DNA of 19,947 bases from Spirochaetales bacterium (GCA_013043995.1 JABEVL010000011.1:1-19947); one strand, 5' to 3'. Counted from the stretch's first letter, positions 7,440 through 15,503 are shown. The notes: generated from the sequence alone by a model not told the origin. Numbers and translations are program-made.

Positions 7440-7796
7440 TTATTCGACGGCCATGACGTCTTTCATGGCTTTCAGGATTTGGGCCTTGGGCAAGGCCCCC
7501 ATGCTCATGCGGGGATCCCCTGTTTTGGGCACGAAAAGGATGCTGGGGATGCTCTGAATACCAAAGGCCCCGGCAAGTTCCTGCTCTTCGTCGGTGTTCA
7601 CCTTGTAGACGTTCAGTTTTCCGGCGTACTCGGTAGAGATCTGGTCCAAAATGGGACTCACCATCTTGCAGGGTCCGCACCAGTCGGCGTAGAAGTCCAC
7701 AATGCAGGGGATGTCTCCGGCAAATTTCCACTCCGAATTTTTTTCATAGTCAAAAACCTTGTTTTTGAACTCTTCGGTCGTAATTTTTTGGCTCAT
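7440..7796 (-). CDS. trxA: Thioredoxin
   Basis: This 118-residue thioredoxin-fold protein has the canonical active site WCGPCK (Trp39-Cys40-Gly-Pro-Cys43) after VDFYAD, and the cis-proline at IPS (Pro84). It has no signal peptide, so it should act as a cytoplasmic dithiol reductant. The N-terminal ~25 residues (ITTEEFKNKVFDYEKNSEWKF) form a slightly longer lead-in than in E. coli TrxA, as seen in some anaerobes. It is preceded by a 97-base AT-rich gap with its own probable promoter after the membrane thiol oxidoreductase, and followed by the small acidic ORF. The pairing suggests electron supply from cytoplasm to envelope thiols, but no DsbD/CcdA-type transporter is in view. Confidence 0.95.
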   Translation of the reverse strand: MSQKITTEEFKNKVFDYEKNSEWKFAGDIPCIVDFYADWCGPCKMVSPILDQISTEYAGKLNVYKVNTDEEQELAGAFGIQSIPSILFVPKTGDPRMSMGALPKAQILKAMKDVMAVE

Positions 7797-7873
7797 AAGT
7801 ACCTTCCTTTTGGGCCGCCGCTTAAAGTCCCCGAAGAATTTCTCCTGGGAGTCTCAGGGTGGTATATAATTCT

Positions 7874-7885
7874 TACTATATAGTA
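7874..7885. promoter_or_regulatory. AT-rich palindrome in the promoter region of trxA
   Basis: TACTATATAGTA is a perfect 12-base palindrome in a strongly AT-rich island (about 7860-7900) inside otherwise GC-rich DNA. It lies about 80 nt upstream of the thioredoxin start on the minus strand. On that strand TATACT and TATAGT resemble -10 boxes, but no good -35 was found. It may be the trxA promoter, an operator, or both. Confidence 0.35.
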
Positions 7886-7893
7886 TACAAAAA

Positions 7894-8778
7894 TTATTTC
7901 TGAGAGGGAAGGGCCAAAGCCTGATATTTTCGCACCCAAGAAACAATCCAGTCCTGGCCGACCGCCCCCACGTGACGGGCAACGACCTCGCCCTGTGGAT
8001 CGAGAACCAGAGTGGTCGGGAGGGCCTGAACGCCAAAGGATCGGGCGATCGTTCCATCGACGTCGCTTAAATCCAGCCAGCCTGCCTTTCGGGCTGTAAA
8101 AAAGGCCAAGCTGTCGCTTGGACCATTTTTCTCCGTGCCCGTTTGGGCCATACCGAGCATAACGGTGTTTTTGGGAAGGTGCAAAAAGGTCTGTTCTAAG
8201 TCGGGAAACTCGGCACGGCACGGCGGACACCACGAAGCCCAAAAGTTCACCACCACAAACTTTCCCCGAAAATCAGCCAAGGCGTGTTTGCCGCCTTCAA
8301 AATCCGGCACCAGCAACGACTCCGCCTGTTTCTCCAACGCCGACAAGGGTTGGGGAGGAGGCGTCCCCACCGCAAAAGGAACGAGAAGCCACAACACGAC
8401 GAAGATCCCGAGCCCTGAGCCTGCCGAGGCAAGCTCAGGCAACAGGGGAACAGACTTTTCCTTGTAAAGCTGTAAAAGCGACATGGCGCCAATGCCCAAA
8501 CCCGTGCCGATTCCGCCCAGGACTCCCGCCAAACCACCAGGCAGGTAGAGAAGGGACAACGGATTAGACATGACCTCGTCCCAACGGGTCAGCGCAGGAG
8601 TGAACTTCCAGACGATGATGCCCATGAGGACGGCCCACGAGACCCTTTCCGACCAGAATTTTCTAACGTCGCGGTCTTTTTCCTGCACCGAGAGCCAGAT
8701 TCTAAAAACAAGCCAGCCCATAACGGCCCAAAGAAGTTCCCACGGAACCGAAACGTTTCCCCATGTCAGAAGTGCCAC
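7894..8778 (-). CDS. Membrane-anchored TlpA/ResA-like thiol:disulfide oxidoreductase
   Basis: With the GTG start at 8778 (GGGAGG ribosome site at 8784-8789) the protein is 294 residues. The frame extends upstream to a TTG at 8853, but that start has almost no spacing from its AGGAGG and adds a polar tail that does not fit. The N-terminal half is membrane-embedded, with four hydrophobic segments near residues 13-29, 46-60, 74-100 and 121-138. The motif VWKFTPAL and the NPLSLLYLPGG loop recall a membrane domain related to that of prolipoprotein diacylglyceryl transferase-like proteins. The C-terminal half is a TlpA/ResA thioredoxin domain with WASWCPPC (Cys184/Cys187) and cis-Pro at ALPTT, expected outside the cytoplasmic membrane. 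The likely role is reduction of envelope thiols or of cytochrome/lipoprotein cysteines. A palindromic repeat interrupts the coding sequence between the two halves. Confidence 0.85.
   Translation of the reverse strand: MALLTWGNVSVPWELLWAVMGWLVFRIWLSVQEKDRDVRKFWSERVSWAVLMGIIVWKFTPALTRWDEVMSNPLSLLYLPGGLAGVLGGIGTGLGIGAMSLLQLYKEKSVPLLPELASAGSGLGIFVVLWLLVPFAVGTPPPQPLSALEKQAESLLVPDFEGGKHALADFRGKFVVVNFWASWCPPCRAEFPDLEQTFLHLPKNTVMLGMAQTGTEKNGPSDSLAFFTARKAGWLDLSDVDGTIARSFGVQALPTTLVLDPQGEVVARHVGAVGQDWIVSWVRKYQALALPSQK
8414..8439. repeat. REP-like palindrome inside the tlpA-like gene
   Basis: CCTGAGCCTGCC (8414-8425) and GGCAAGCTCAGG (8428-8439) form an inverted repeat with 11 of 12 complementary bases around GA. 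The core CCTGAGCnTGCCGA resembles the small dispersed palindromes (CCTGAGCCTGTCGAAGG type) common in many bacterial genomes. It is in frame and encodes a short PELASAGSG linker between the membrane and thioredoxin halves. Only one copy is in the window, so its dispersed nature is inferred. Confidence 0.5.
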
Positions 8779-8901
8779 ACAAGCCTCCCAAGTGCCGATT
8801 TTAGCGGCCAAGCTGCACGGGTTCAGACTAATACAAACAGAAGAAGGTTTCAAACCTCCTTAGAGTCATTCAAAACAAATGGAAAATAACTTATCAATTT
8901 G

Positions 8902-8917
8902 ATTGAGACTCCTCAAT
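8902..8917. promoter_or_regulatory. Inverted repeat in the divergent tlpA-like / PEPCK intergenic region
   Basis: ATTGAG-ACTC-CTCAAT is a perfect 6-base inverted repeat with a 4-base centre. It sits in the 279-base AT-rich region between the divergent starts at 8778 and 9058. A hairpin without a T-run is unlikely to be a terminator, so a repressor or activator site is possible. No confident -35/-10 pair was found for either gene in this region. Confidence 0.3.
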
Positions 8918-9057
8918 AAATCGAAGCACGGATCAAAAAAATAATCTCAAGCGAACATCAATTTAACAAAAAGTGGCGCATCTTGCGGAGATTATTCTTG
9001 AATGTCCTGCGGAATTAGGAGTAGAGTGGCCCAATGCCCACGTTTAAGGAGTCGACC

Positions 9058-12000
9058 ATGCCGAATAAGCGCCAGTTTGGAATCCAGCACCGCCACCAGG
9101 ACAACACGACCCGTGAGCACCTGATTTCGGCGATCAACATGAAACTGGCGGCCTTGGGTCTCCCGGTCTATGAAGCGCGCGGTACCGACAACCTGGACGT
9201 CGCCCGGGACCTCATCCGCAATATCCGTGAAAAGAATAGACTTTTAGAAGACTACCTTCCCCCGGCTGACCGCAGAATCCAGGCCTTTTTGGACGCCTAC
9301 CTTGCCGACACTGGCGAAAAAGCCGCCAAACTCCCTTCGAACTCCTTTATCGCCGACCGCTACGGCATGGCTCGGGAGCTTTCGCTTCCACCGGATGCCA
9401 GCCTTTACAGGTCTTCGATCCTCACCAGTTACCGCGTCCGGCAGGGGATCCTGCACAACCCCCTCAACGACAGAAGAACGACCAAGGGCGTGTTCCATAT
9501 CGCTGAAGGCGGCCTGCCTGTGCCGCCCGATAAAAAAGCAGTGCCCAAGGTCGTGTTTGCCAGGTTGCTTGAGGCCGCCTTGAATCCGCCGAAAGAGCTC
9601 GCCGAGTTCCCCTACACCGCCGGCCAAACCCAAAAAGCCTCGGGCTTTATCAGTGGTCTCTTGCGGCCCGTCGTATGCCCCGAAGTTCCCGGCTACCTCC
9701 CCGAAAAATCCATGGAAATCAGGTTTTTCGCCCCGGGAAACCTGGTGAGCAACCTCGATTTTGTGGAATCGATCTTCGGGAATGCGGGCGACCCCTTTTT
9801 GCCCGAAAACGACGCCGCCCTGGACCCGCTTCACTGGAGCGGGCACACCGGCTGCATTATTCTCGCCACCCATCTGACGGGTCTCAAGAAAAAAGACCTG
9901 GGTCTGCCGGCCTGGGATAAGGCCACCGAACGGCAACGACGGGACGGGATGGCCTGGAAATCCGTCGACGAACTTTACAACGACGGTGGAGCTTTCAAAA
10001 TCTGCGCCAGGGATGAAAGAGGCGTCATCGTGACGCTCATTGCCGACAATTACTACGGCTATTCCAAAAAAGAAATCAAAACTCAGATCAGCTACGCAGC
10101 CAACCTGATGGGGCTGGTCGAAGAGGAACACGCCGGAGGAGCCCTCGCGTTTCCACGGTACAACCTGGGCATGCGTTTCGTTCCCGACTCACCGCACACG
10201 GCCACCTTGCTTGAGGCCCTGAAGCTGTTGGGCGACCAGGTGGACGTGCGGCCGGAAGGCTACGCTGTCGACAAAACTTGGCCGCAGTTGATCTACATTC
10301 CCGAGGATGCCACGATTGATCTTGAAGAACAGAAGGTTTTCTGGCACCGCGACGGCCGAACCCACGCCCTCAAGGTTCTTCCTAACCAGACCTACATCCT
10401 GCCCTCGGGCTACAAGGTTCACATGGAAAAACACCCCGCCACCACAGCCTGGAGGCTCGTGGGAACGGCGCCCGAAGGTACACTCTGCCACAAACCCTGC
10501 ACCGTCTCGGGGGGCGGCAAATCCGAAATCTCCAAATCAATTTACGATGCCATCCATTTCAACCCCATCATCATCGGCGACTACGACAAGGACATGGACT
10601 TGGTCGAAAAGATCATCGATACCGACTACAGCAAAATTTGGCTCACCCCCCAGGAGTCGGCGGAAAAAGACCTTCTGTCTGAAAAGCTTTCTCTGCTGGA
10701 CGTGATTCAGCTTTTGTCTCCTTCGGCCCTTTACACGAGCGCCCACAATAGCTGGGTCGATTCGATACCCAGCCGCATCAAGGCTCTGGTTTACCTCGTC
10801 AAACGATTTCATGGACAAAACTCTGAAAGCCGCACCAACTGGAAGGAGCACTTTTCAGTCGACGTCGTCAACGGTACGGCGGGCAACATTTTTCAGATCA
10901 ACGGCCGCCCCGTGATGGGCGCCTACCTGAGAGTCGGTGTTCGGGAAAACGGCGCAGGATGGACCTACAAACTGCGGCAGGATTTTATGCCTGCGGCCAA
11001 AATTCAGTGGGAGGACGACATCACCGCCAGCGTCATCGTCCCTTCTAAAAACCTGCCCCACCTCAACCCCGAGTACACGAACCCCAGCGTCAAGTTTTCC
11101 CAAAACTGCGAAGTCCGATTTTTCCAGCGTCCCGACGACGCCGTTCACCGCGGGTACGACAAGCAAGCGGAAAAAGATCTTTCTTCAGAGGGAAACTTTA
11201 TTTCGAACTTTGAACCCTTTGAACGCGTCCAGGCCAAAGAGTTTCTTGAAAACGTCATCGACTTCACGGAGTACACGCGCCCCGTTCAGCAGCTCGTGGA
11301 GGACGTTGCGGCACGCCAGGACTACGACTACTTTGTGCTTTCGTCCCACCCTCGGATGGTGGATGGGGCTCCTTCCAAAAACCCCCGCTACCTTCAAACT
11401 GACCCCAACTACCTGAACCCCCAAGCCAAGTACTTGGCCGATGTAGGAACGCGACTGGCGCGTCGAGTTCCCGCCGGAAAATCGATCCTCAACCCCATCA
11501 ACGCTGTGCTGCCTGGTCGGCGCAACAACCCCGCCGAGGCCGGAATACGCCCTTTAGCCGTTTACAACCCGATTCATTTTCAAGAACTTCCAGAACTTTT
11601 CATGGACTTTATCTGCTCGCTGACGGGCAAGTCCCCCTCAACGACGGGAGCCGGTTCTGAAGGCGCCCTGACCAAGGGTCCCTTCAACGCTTTGGTCGCC
11701 ACGGCGGACCTGAACAACGCTCTGCTGGGTTTTATTCTCACGGGTTACAACGGTTTCTCGAGCGCCGCCGGGTACATTGGAACCCGCTACAGGGTAGAAC
11801 ACGACATTTCGCTTCTGGTTCCCGAATTATGGTGCCGACTAGAAGAACACGAAAGGGACCCCCAACGCATGATCGCCCAGGGGCAGCTGGAAAAGGTCGA
11901 AGATTTTGAGTACCAGGGAAGAAAGGTCCTGGCCAGCCGTCTGGGTTACAGGATCACCTACGCGTTTGCTACCAATTTTCTTGGGAGAATTTTCGACGAC

Positions 12001-12507
12001 CCCGGCATCGTTTTTAACGAGGAACTCCTGCGTCCCGAAAAGCAGAGCCTGCCCGACTTTGTCGACGGCGTCGAAAACATCGTCGACGCCCAACGCAAGG
12101 TCGCCCTAGACTATTTTGAAGATCACAGTGTCGAAAGCGCCATTCCTCCGCTCCAGGCCCTTCTTCACATCATGGCCTACGGAAGTTGGAACGGCAAGGA
12201 CGCCCAGCACCCCGAGGTCCGGGCTCTGTTTGACCGTGAAAATGTCTTGAAGTCTGCCTGGTACAAAGAACGTCTTGAAACCTACAGGCAACGCCAGCTG
12301 AGTCTTCAGGAATCGCACAAGGTCTACCTCAAGCACTTTCTGAGTTCTGCCCGCCACCACGAGGAAGCTAAGCGCCTTGAAATTCACAACCGTCTTAATG
12401 AGGTCGAGGTCCAGATTGAAAAACTGCAACGCGCAGACTATCTGGAGAGCCTCGTCGGCACCATCGGCGCTGACCCCCTTTACAGGGGACCCTCCGGTCA
12501 GAATTAA
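9058..12507 (+). CDS. Diphosphate-dependent phosphoenolpyruvate carboxykinase (PPi-PEPCK type)
   Basis: This 1149-residue protein starts at 9058 behind AAGGAG (9046-9051); the 9034 ATG precedes the ribosome site. Its size and sequence match the PPi-type PEPCK family described from Entamoeba and Propionibacterium (EC 4.1.1.38). That enzyme interconverts oxaloacetate plus PPi with PEP, phosphate and CO2, and is unrelated in length to the ~600-residue GTP/ATP enzymes. Conserved-looking blocks are GNAGDPFLPENDAALDP before W260, WSGHTGCIILA (260-270), CARDERGVIVTLIADNYYGY (316-335), the phosphate-loop-like SGGGKSEISKS (484-494), GRRNNP (820-825) and GKSPSTTGAGSEGALTKG (857-874). A charged helical C-terminus follows. 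There is no signal peptide, so the enzyme is cytoplasmic. The AhpD-like gene starts 11 nt after its stop. Family assignment is from memory of the sequence; catalytic direction in this organism is inferred. Confidence 0.86.
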   Translation: MPNKRQFGIQHRHQDNTTREHLISAINMKLAALGLPVYEARGTDNLDVARDLIRNIREKNRLLEDYLPPADRRIQAFLDAYLADTGEKAAKLPSNSFIADRYGMARELSLPPDASLYRSSILTSYRVRQGILHNPLNDRRTTKGVFHIAEGGLPVPPDKKAVPKVVFARLLEAALNPPKELAEFPYTAGQTQKASGFISGLLRPVVCPEVPGYLPEKSMEIRFFAPGNLVSNLDFVESIFGNAGDPFLPENDAALDPLHWSGHTGCIILATHLTGLKKKDLGLPAWDKATERQRRDGMAWKSVDELYNDGGAFKICARDERGVIVTLIADNYYGYSKKEIKTQISYAANLMGLVEEEHAGGALAFPRYNLGMRFVPDSPHTATLLEALKLLGDQVDVRPEGYAVDKTWPQLIYIPEDATIDLEEQKVFWHRDGRTHALKVLPNQTYILPSGYKVHMEKHPATTAWRLVGTAPEGTLCHKPCTVSGGGKSEISKSIYDAIHFNPIIIGDYDKDMDLVEKIIDTDYSKIWLTPQESAEKDLLSEKLSLLDVIQLLSPSALYTSAHNSWVDSIPSRIKALVYLVKRFHGQNSESRTNWKEHFSVDVVNGTAGNIFQINGRPVMGAYLRVGVRENGAGWTYKLRQDFMPAAKIQWEDDITASVIVPSKNLPHLNPEYTNPSVKFSQNCEVRFFQRPDDAVHRGYDKQAEKDLSSEGNFISNFEPFERVQAKEFLENVIDFTEYTRPVQQLVEDVAARQDYDYFVLSSHPRMVDGAPSKNPRYLQTDPNYLNPQAKYLADVGTRLARRVPAGKSILNPINAVLPGRRNNPAEAGIRPLAVYNPIHFQELPELFMDFICSLTGKSPSTTGAGSEGALTKGPFNALVATADLNNALLGFILTGYNGFSSAAGYIGTRYRVEHDISLLVPELWCRLEEHERDPQRMIAQGQLEKVEDFEYQGRKVLASRLGYRITYAFATNFLGRIFDDPGIVFNEELLRPEKQSLPDFVDGVENIVDAQRKVALDYFEDHSVESAIPPLQALLHIMAYGSWNGKDAQHPEVRALFDRENVLKSAWYKERLETYRQRQLSLQESHKVYLKHFLSSARHHEEAKRLEIHNRLNEVEVQIEKLQRADYLESLVGTIGADPLYRGPSGQN

Positions 12508-12518
12508 GGCTATATAGG

Positions 12519-13049
12519 ATGAAGCGTCTTGATTTGGTTACAGAAAAGAAGGGGTTGCGAGCCCTGACTGAGACTTTCCCTGAAACCGGAAAACCTTTAA
12601 TCGCCCTGGCCCATCAGCTTTTGCGGGGGCCTTCCAGCTTGAGCCCCGGCGAACGGGAAGCCATCGCAGCGAGGGTCTCGATCGGGAACGGGTGTTTTTT
12701 CTGCTCACGCTCGCACGTCGAGGCAGCACGCGAGCTGTTGAATGAATCCTCGGACTGGGTGCAGGAAATGCTCCAGGGGAAGGTCCCCGCAGCAACACCG
12801 GATAGGCTGGCCAGTCTCTACCGTCTCGCTGACGAGGTCCGAGAATCAGGGAAGGCGGTTTCTGAAGCCACCCTCCAACATGCCCGATCCGCCGGGGCAA
12901 ACGACAAGGCCCTCCACGACACCGTGCTCATCGCAGGATTTTTCTGCATGGTCAACCGTTACGTCGAGGCCCTTGCGGGCCCCGTTCCCCAAAATGACGA
13001 TGTTTATCAAAAAATGGGGAAAAACCTGGCAGACTTAGGCTACAAGTAA
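12519..13049 (+). CDS. AhpD-like / carboxymuconolactone decarboxylase family protein
   Basis: The product has 176 residues. The AhpD signature E-x11-C-x2-C-x3-H is complete: Glu47, Cys59, Cys62 and His66 in REAIAARVSIGNGCFFCSRSH. Proteins of this fold use the CxxC pair as a thiol peroxidase or disulfide reductase; AhpD itself reduces AhpC. Substrate and partner are unknown here, because no AhpC or lipoamide gene is nearby. The start is 11 nt after the PEPCK stop with only a weak ribosome site, so it is probably translated from the same mRNA. The 3' end overlaps the converging ElyC-like gene by 10 bases. Confidence 0.85.
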   Translation: MKRLDLVTEKKGLRALTETFPETGKPLIALAHQLLRGPSSLSPGEREAIAARVSIGNGCFFCSRSHVEAARELLNESSDWVQEMLQGKVPAATPDRLASLYRLADEVRESGKAVSEATLQHARSAGANDKALHDTVLIAGFFCMVNRYVEALAGPVPQNDDVYQKMGKNLADLGYK

Positions 13050-13840
13050 CCCGCTACAGCATAAACCCCGTAACCGACGATCTCTTTCAGAAAGAGCTGG
13101 ACCGTCGCCAGCGACTTGGGATCGGCGACGAGGTTGAAGGGAAACTGGCGGGAATCCCGTTGGGTGTCCACGGCCCAGGGAATCAGCATCCGGCCACCGT
13201 CTGAAAATCCAGCTTTACGGAACACGGCCAAAGCCCTGGGCATGTGGTAGGCCGAGGTAATCAGAACGACAGAATGGAGTCCCCTCTCGTCGCAGATCTT
13301 TTTTGAAAACCGAGCATTTTCATAGGTATTACGGGACTTTGACTCTACCAGGAGGTCCCGAGATTTCACCCCCATGCTTTCAGCCCAGGCAGCGAGTCCT
13401 GGCGCTTCGGCAAGACCAGGCCGCGAAAGGTCCCCACTCCCCGAAGAAATCAAGATCGTTTTGACGCGGCCCTCACGGTAAAGCTGCACCGCCTCGCTCA
13501 GCCGTTCAGCGCTCTGGTTGAACTCCAGGTGGTCGGGTGTTGAAAGCGCGGGGTCGCTCAGGCCACCCAGAACAATCGCCGTGTCGCTGACACTCGGCAG
13601 GCTCGACAAGGGGAGCCGGGGCGACTCCCAAAGCTGGACAAGAAGGTTTGAAAACCAGGGACTAGCCAAGATCCACAACAGAACGGCGATTCCTCTCACC
13701 AGCCAGCGGAACTTCCGGCCCTTTTCACGCTCGTAACGCGGCGTCGCGGCAAACGATGCGATAAAAAGTACGATCAGCAACAACGGCAGAGGGTAGAGAA
13801 AGAGAGGAAGTACTTTTGACCAAAAGAAAAAGGAATTCAT
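13040..13840 (-). CDS. DUF218 / ElyC-SanA-YdcF family membrane protein
   Basis: This 266-residue protein has two N-terminal membrane segments (about 8-31 and 46-62) and then an exported DUF218 domain. Domain motifs seen are AIVLGG (88-93), SAERLSEAVQLYREG (110-124), ILISSGSG (129-136), VESKSRNTYENA (165-176) and TSAYHMPRA (195-203). E. coli ElyC and SanA act in envelope integrity and peptidoglycan/lipid-carrier metabolism, and a similar envelope role is likely. The start ATG follows the stop of the upstream repeat-protein gene by a single base, so the two are translationally coupled. The gene ends inside the last codons of the converging AhpD-like gene. Confidence 0.88.
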   Translation of the reverse strand: MNSFFFWSKVLPLFLYPLPLLLIVLFIASFAATPRYEREKGRKFRWLVRGIAVLLWILASPWFSNLLVQLWESPRLPLSSLPSVSDTAIVLGGLSDPALSTPDHLEFNQSAERLSEAVQLYREGRVKTILISSGSGDLSRPGLAEAPGLAAWAESMGVKSRDLLVESKSRNTYENARFSKKICDERGLHSVVLITSAYHMPRALAVFRKAGFSDGGRMLIPWAVDTQRDSRQFPFNLVADPKSLATVQLFLKEIVGYGVYAVAGYL

Positions 13841-13841
13841 T

Positions 13842-15503
13842 CTAGTGACTTCCTACGGGCTGGCCCGAAAGGTCGTAGCTCTGCACAACCTTAAGACCTC
13901 CCCCTGTAACAGGTTGATACTTGTAGATGAAAACTCCCGAAACGTCCGTCGTGGGCCTTCCATCGATGCCAAAGTGTGATTCTTCAAGAAGATTGCCAAA
14001 TTTGTCGTACGACCATTTGTAAATGGCTACCCCATTCGAGTCGTCCTTCACCTGTGACAGGGTTCCAAGGTTGGTTTGCTTGACCCTCATCCCCCTTTCA
14101 TCATAAGTCCAACTGTACACGGCTACACCGGATGGATCGTCCTTGAGTTGCCCGTCCAAACCAAAATTCATCTTCTGCGCCACTTGGCCTGCACTGTCGT
14201 AGGTCCAACGCACGCTCGCCAAACCTTGATCGTTGAGAACGGGCTGATACGATCCAGAAAAATAGCTTTCCTCGGTGATTTCTCCCAAACTGTTGTAACG
14301 CCGCTTCGTGACCATGACCCCGTGCTCATCCGCCACAGGATTCAGATTCTGATCAAACGTTTTAAACTCCGTGACATTCCCGTTCTTGTCGTAGGTCCAG
14401 CGGCGTACGGCAATCCCGTGGATATCATTTTTGAGTTCATAGCGGTCTTCGTTGGCTTTCTGGATCGGAGTAAGGGCCGCATAGTACGGGTTGATTTCAA
14501 GCCCGTAGATCCTCTGTTCGCGTTCGTTGCTCTGGTCGTACCACAGGGTTTTCACCATCGCAGCCCCCTGATCGTCCAAAGTCAGCTGACCGTCAACACC
14601 GTACCGCCATACCCGGGTCCAGTGGAGGGCGTCGTTGTATTCCCAAACGTAGCGGGCCACTCCTGTGCGATCAGGGATGGGACGGCCGTCGGCGTCAAAA
14701 AAAGCCCGTTCCAGAACACGGCCCTGATCATCCCAACGCATGGTCCATCGAGCAATCCCGTACCAATCGCCGATGGGGTTGCCCTGTTTGTCGAGGCGAG
14801 TTTCACTGACGGGGTTACCCGCCTGGTCGTAAGTCCACACGTAGGAAACGATCCCTGTGGGAGTAGCAAAAGGCTGACCGTCCTGGCCCAGCTGTTCGGC
14901 CTTCACGCGGTTACCCTGGGCGTCGTAGCTGAAAAGCATCTCCCAGACGCCCATCTTATCTGCCGTCCGGTCTCCGCTTTTACTTAGGCGGACAGAGCGG
15001 ATACGACGCCCCTGATCATCGGGCACCCAAAGATAAGCACTGATCCCGGCGGCGTCGTCCTTCAAGTTTCCTTCTCGATCGTACTGAAACAAACCCACAA
15101 AAAAACCTTGAGCGTTTTTTTTCAAACGCCGCACGGCGATCCCATCATGGTCCTCAATGACCAAACCGTGAGGATTTTCATTGGTACGCACTTCAAAGTC
15201 GCCTTCCTCGGTGACCTTAATCCTGGCAACACCGGTCTCAGGGTCGGGAGAACACAGCCCACGACGGTAGTAAGCTACCTGAACAACGTCGCCCAAGGGA
15301 TTGACCGTTACAGCCCAGCAGTCCTTCTTTTGCCAACTCTCGTCGGCAATCGGGTATCGCCCAACAAAACGATAAGCCCCGTCAAGATCGACACGAGCAA
15401 AATGATAAACTCTGTCTTCGTCCTTCGCCCAAGCGGTGACGGCCACGCATCCCAAAAGGAAAAAACTTAAAAGCGTTCGAAGAAAACGACGGTCTTTCAT
15501 CAT
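13842..15503 (-). CDS. Exported protein of 32-residue tandem repeats, unknown function
   Basis: This 553-residue protein has an N-terminal signal (RRFLRTLLSFFLLGC). Either cleavage after AWA26 or lipidation at Cys19 (LLGC) is possible. AAGGA lies 3 nt before the ATG at 15503 and 6 nt before the adjacent ATG at 15500, so the second may be used. From about residue 118 onward the protein consists of degenerate repeats with the pattern G-[VI]-A-x3-W-x-YD-x2-GN-x4-E-x5-DG-x-P-x2-D. The repeat-start glycines fall at 121, 153, 185, 217, 249, 281, 313, 363, 395, 427, 459, 491 and 523. That is exactly 32 residues apart, except one 50-residue step caused by an 18-residue insertion. This loosely resembles YD/RHS-type repeats but differs in period. 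Probable role is surface binding or scaffolding; no enzymatic motif was seen. Coupled to the ElyC-like gene downstream. Confidence 0.85.
   Translation of the reverse strand: MMKDRRFLRTLLSFFLLGCVAVTAWAKDEDRVYHFARVDLDGAYRFVGRYPIADESWQKKDCWAVTVNPLGDVVQVAYYRRGLCSPDPETGVARIKVTEEGDFEVRTNENPHGLVIEDHDGIAVRRLKKNAQGFFVGLFQYDREGNLKDDAAGISAYLWVPDDQGRRIRSVRLSKSGDRTADKMGVWEMLFSYDAQGNRVKAEQLGQDGQPFATPTGIVSYVWTYDQAGNPVSETRLDKQGNPIGDWYGIARWTMRWDDQGRVLERAFFDADGRPIPDRTGVARYVWEYNDALHWTRVWRYGVDGQLTLDDQGAAMVKTLWYDQSNEREQRIYGLEINPYYAALTPIQKANEDRYELKNDIHGIAVRRWTYDKNGNVTEFKTFDQNLNPVADEHGVMVTKRRYNSLGEITEESYFSGSYQPVLNDQGLASVRWTYDSAGQVAQKMNFGLDGQLKDDPSGVAVYSWTYDERGMRVKQTNLGTLSQVKDDSNGVAIYKWSYDKFGNLLEESHFGIDGRPTTDVSGVFIYKYQPVTGGGLKVVQSYDLSGQPVGSH
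13848..15143 (-). repeat. Tandem 96-bp (32-codon) degenerate repeats
   Basis: Thirteen units with G-[VI]-A...YDxxGN...DGxP...D pattern fill the repeat protein from residue 121 on. Twelve of the thirteen units start exactly 32 codons after the previous one or open the array; the unit at residue 363 follows an 18-residue insertion (about 14417-14567). Repeats are conserved at protein level only, with divergent DNA, so they are old rather than recently duplicated. Confidence 0.85.

Noticed and set aside
7425..7445. Possible terminator after trxA (CTGAAATTCAG palindrome nearby)
   Set aside because: Five-base arms with a one-base centre and no T-run; not a terminator.
8779..8853. N-terminal extension of the tlpA-like protein to a TTG at 8853
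   Set aside because: AGGAGG is only one base from that TTG, the added residues are polar and unlike a membrane-protein start, and a well-spaced GTG with GGGAGG exists at 8778.
8975..8990. TGGCGC...TTGC resembling a sigma-54 promoter upstream of the PPi-PEPCK gene
   Set aside because: The GG-to-GC distance is 10 instead of the strict 12 bases.
9244..10131. 295-codon minus-strand ORF inside the PPi-PEPCK gene
   Set aside because: Antisense shadow of highly conserved coding sequence; no start signals or family resemblance.
14076..14987. 303-codon plus-strand ORF opposite the repeat protein
   Set aside because: It is the antisense of the 32-residue repeats and merely mirrors their period; the minus-strand frame has a signal peptide and ribosome site.
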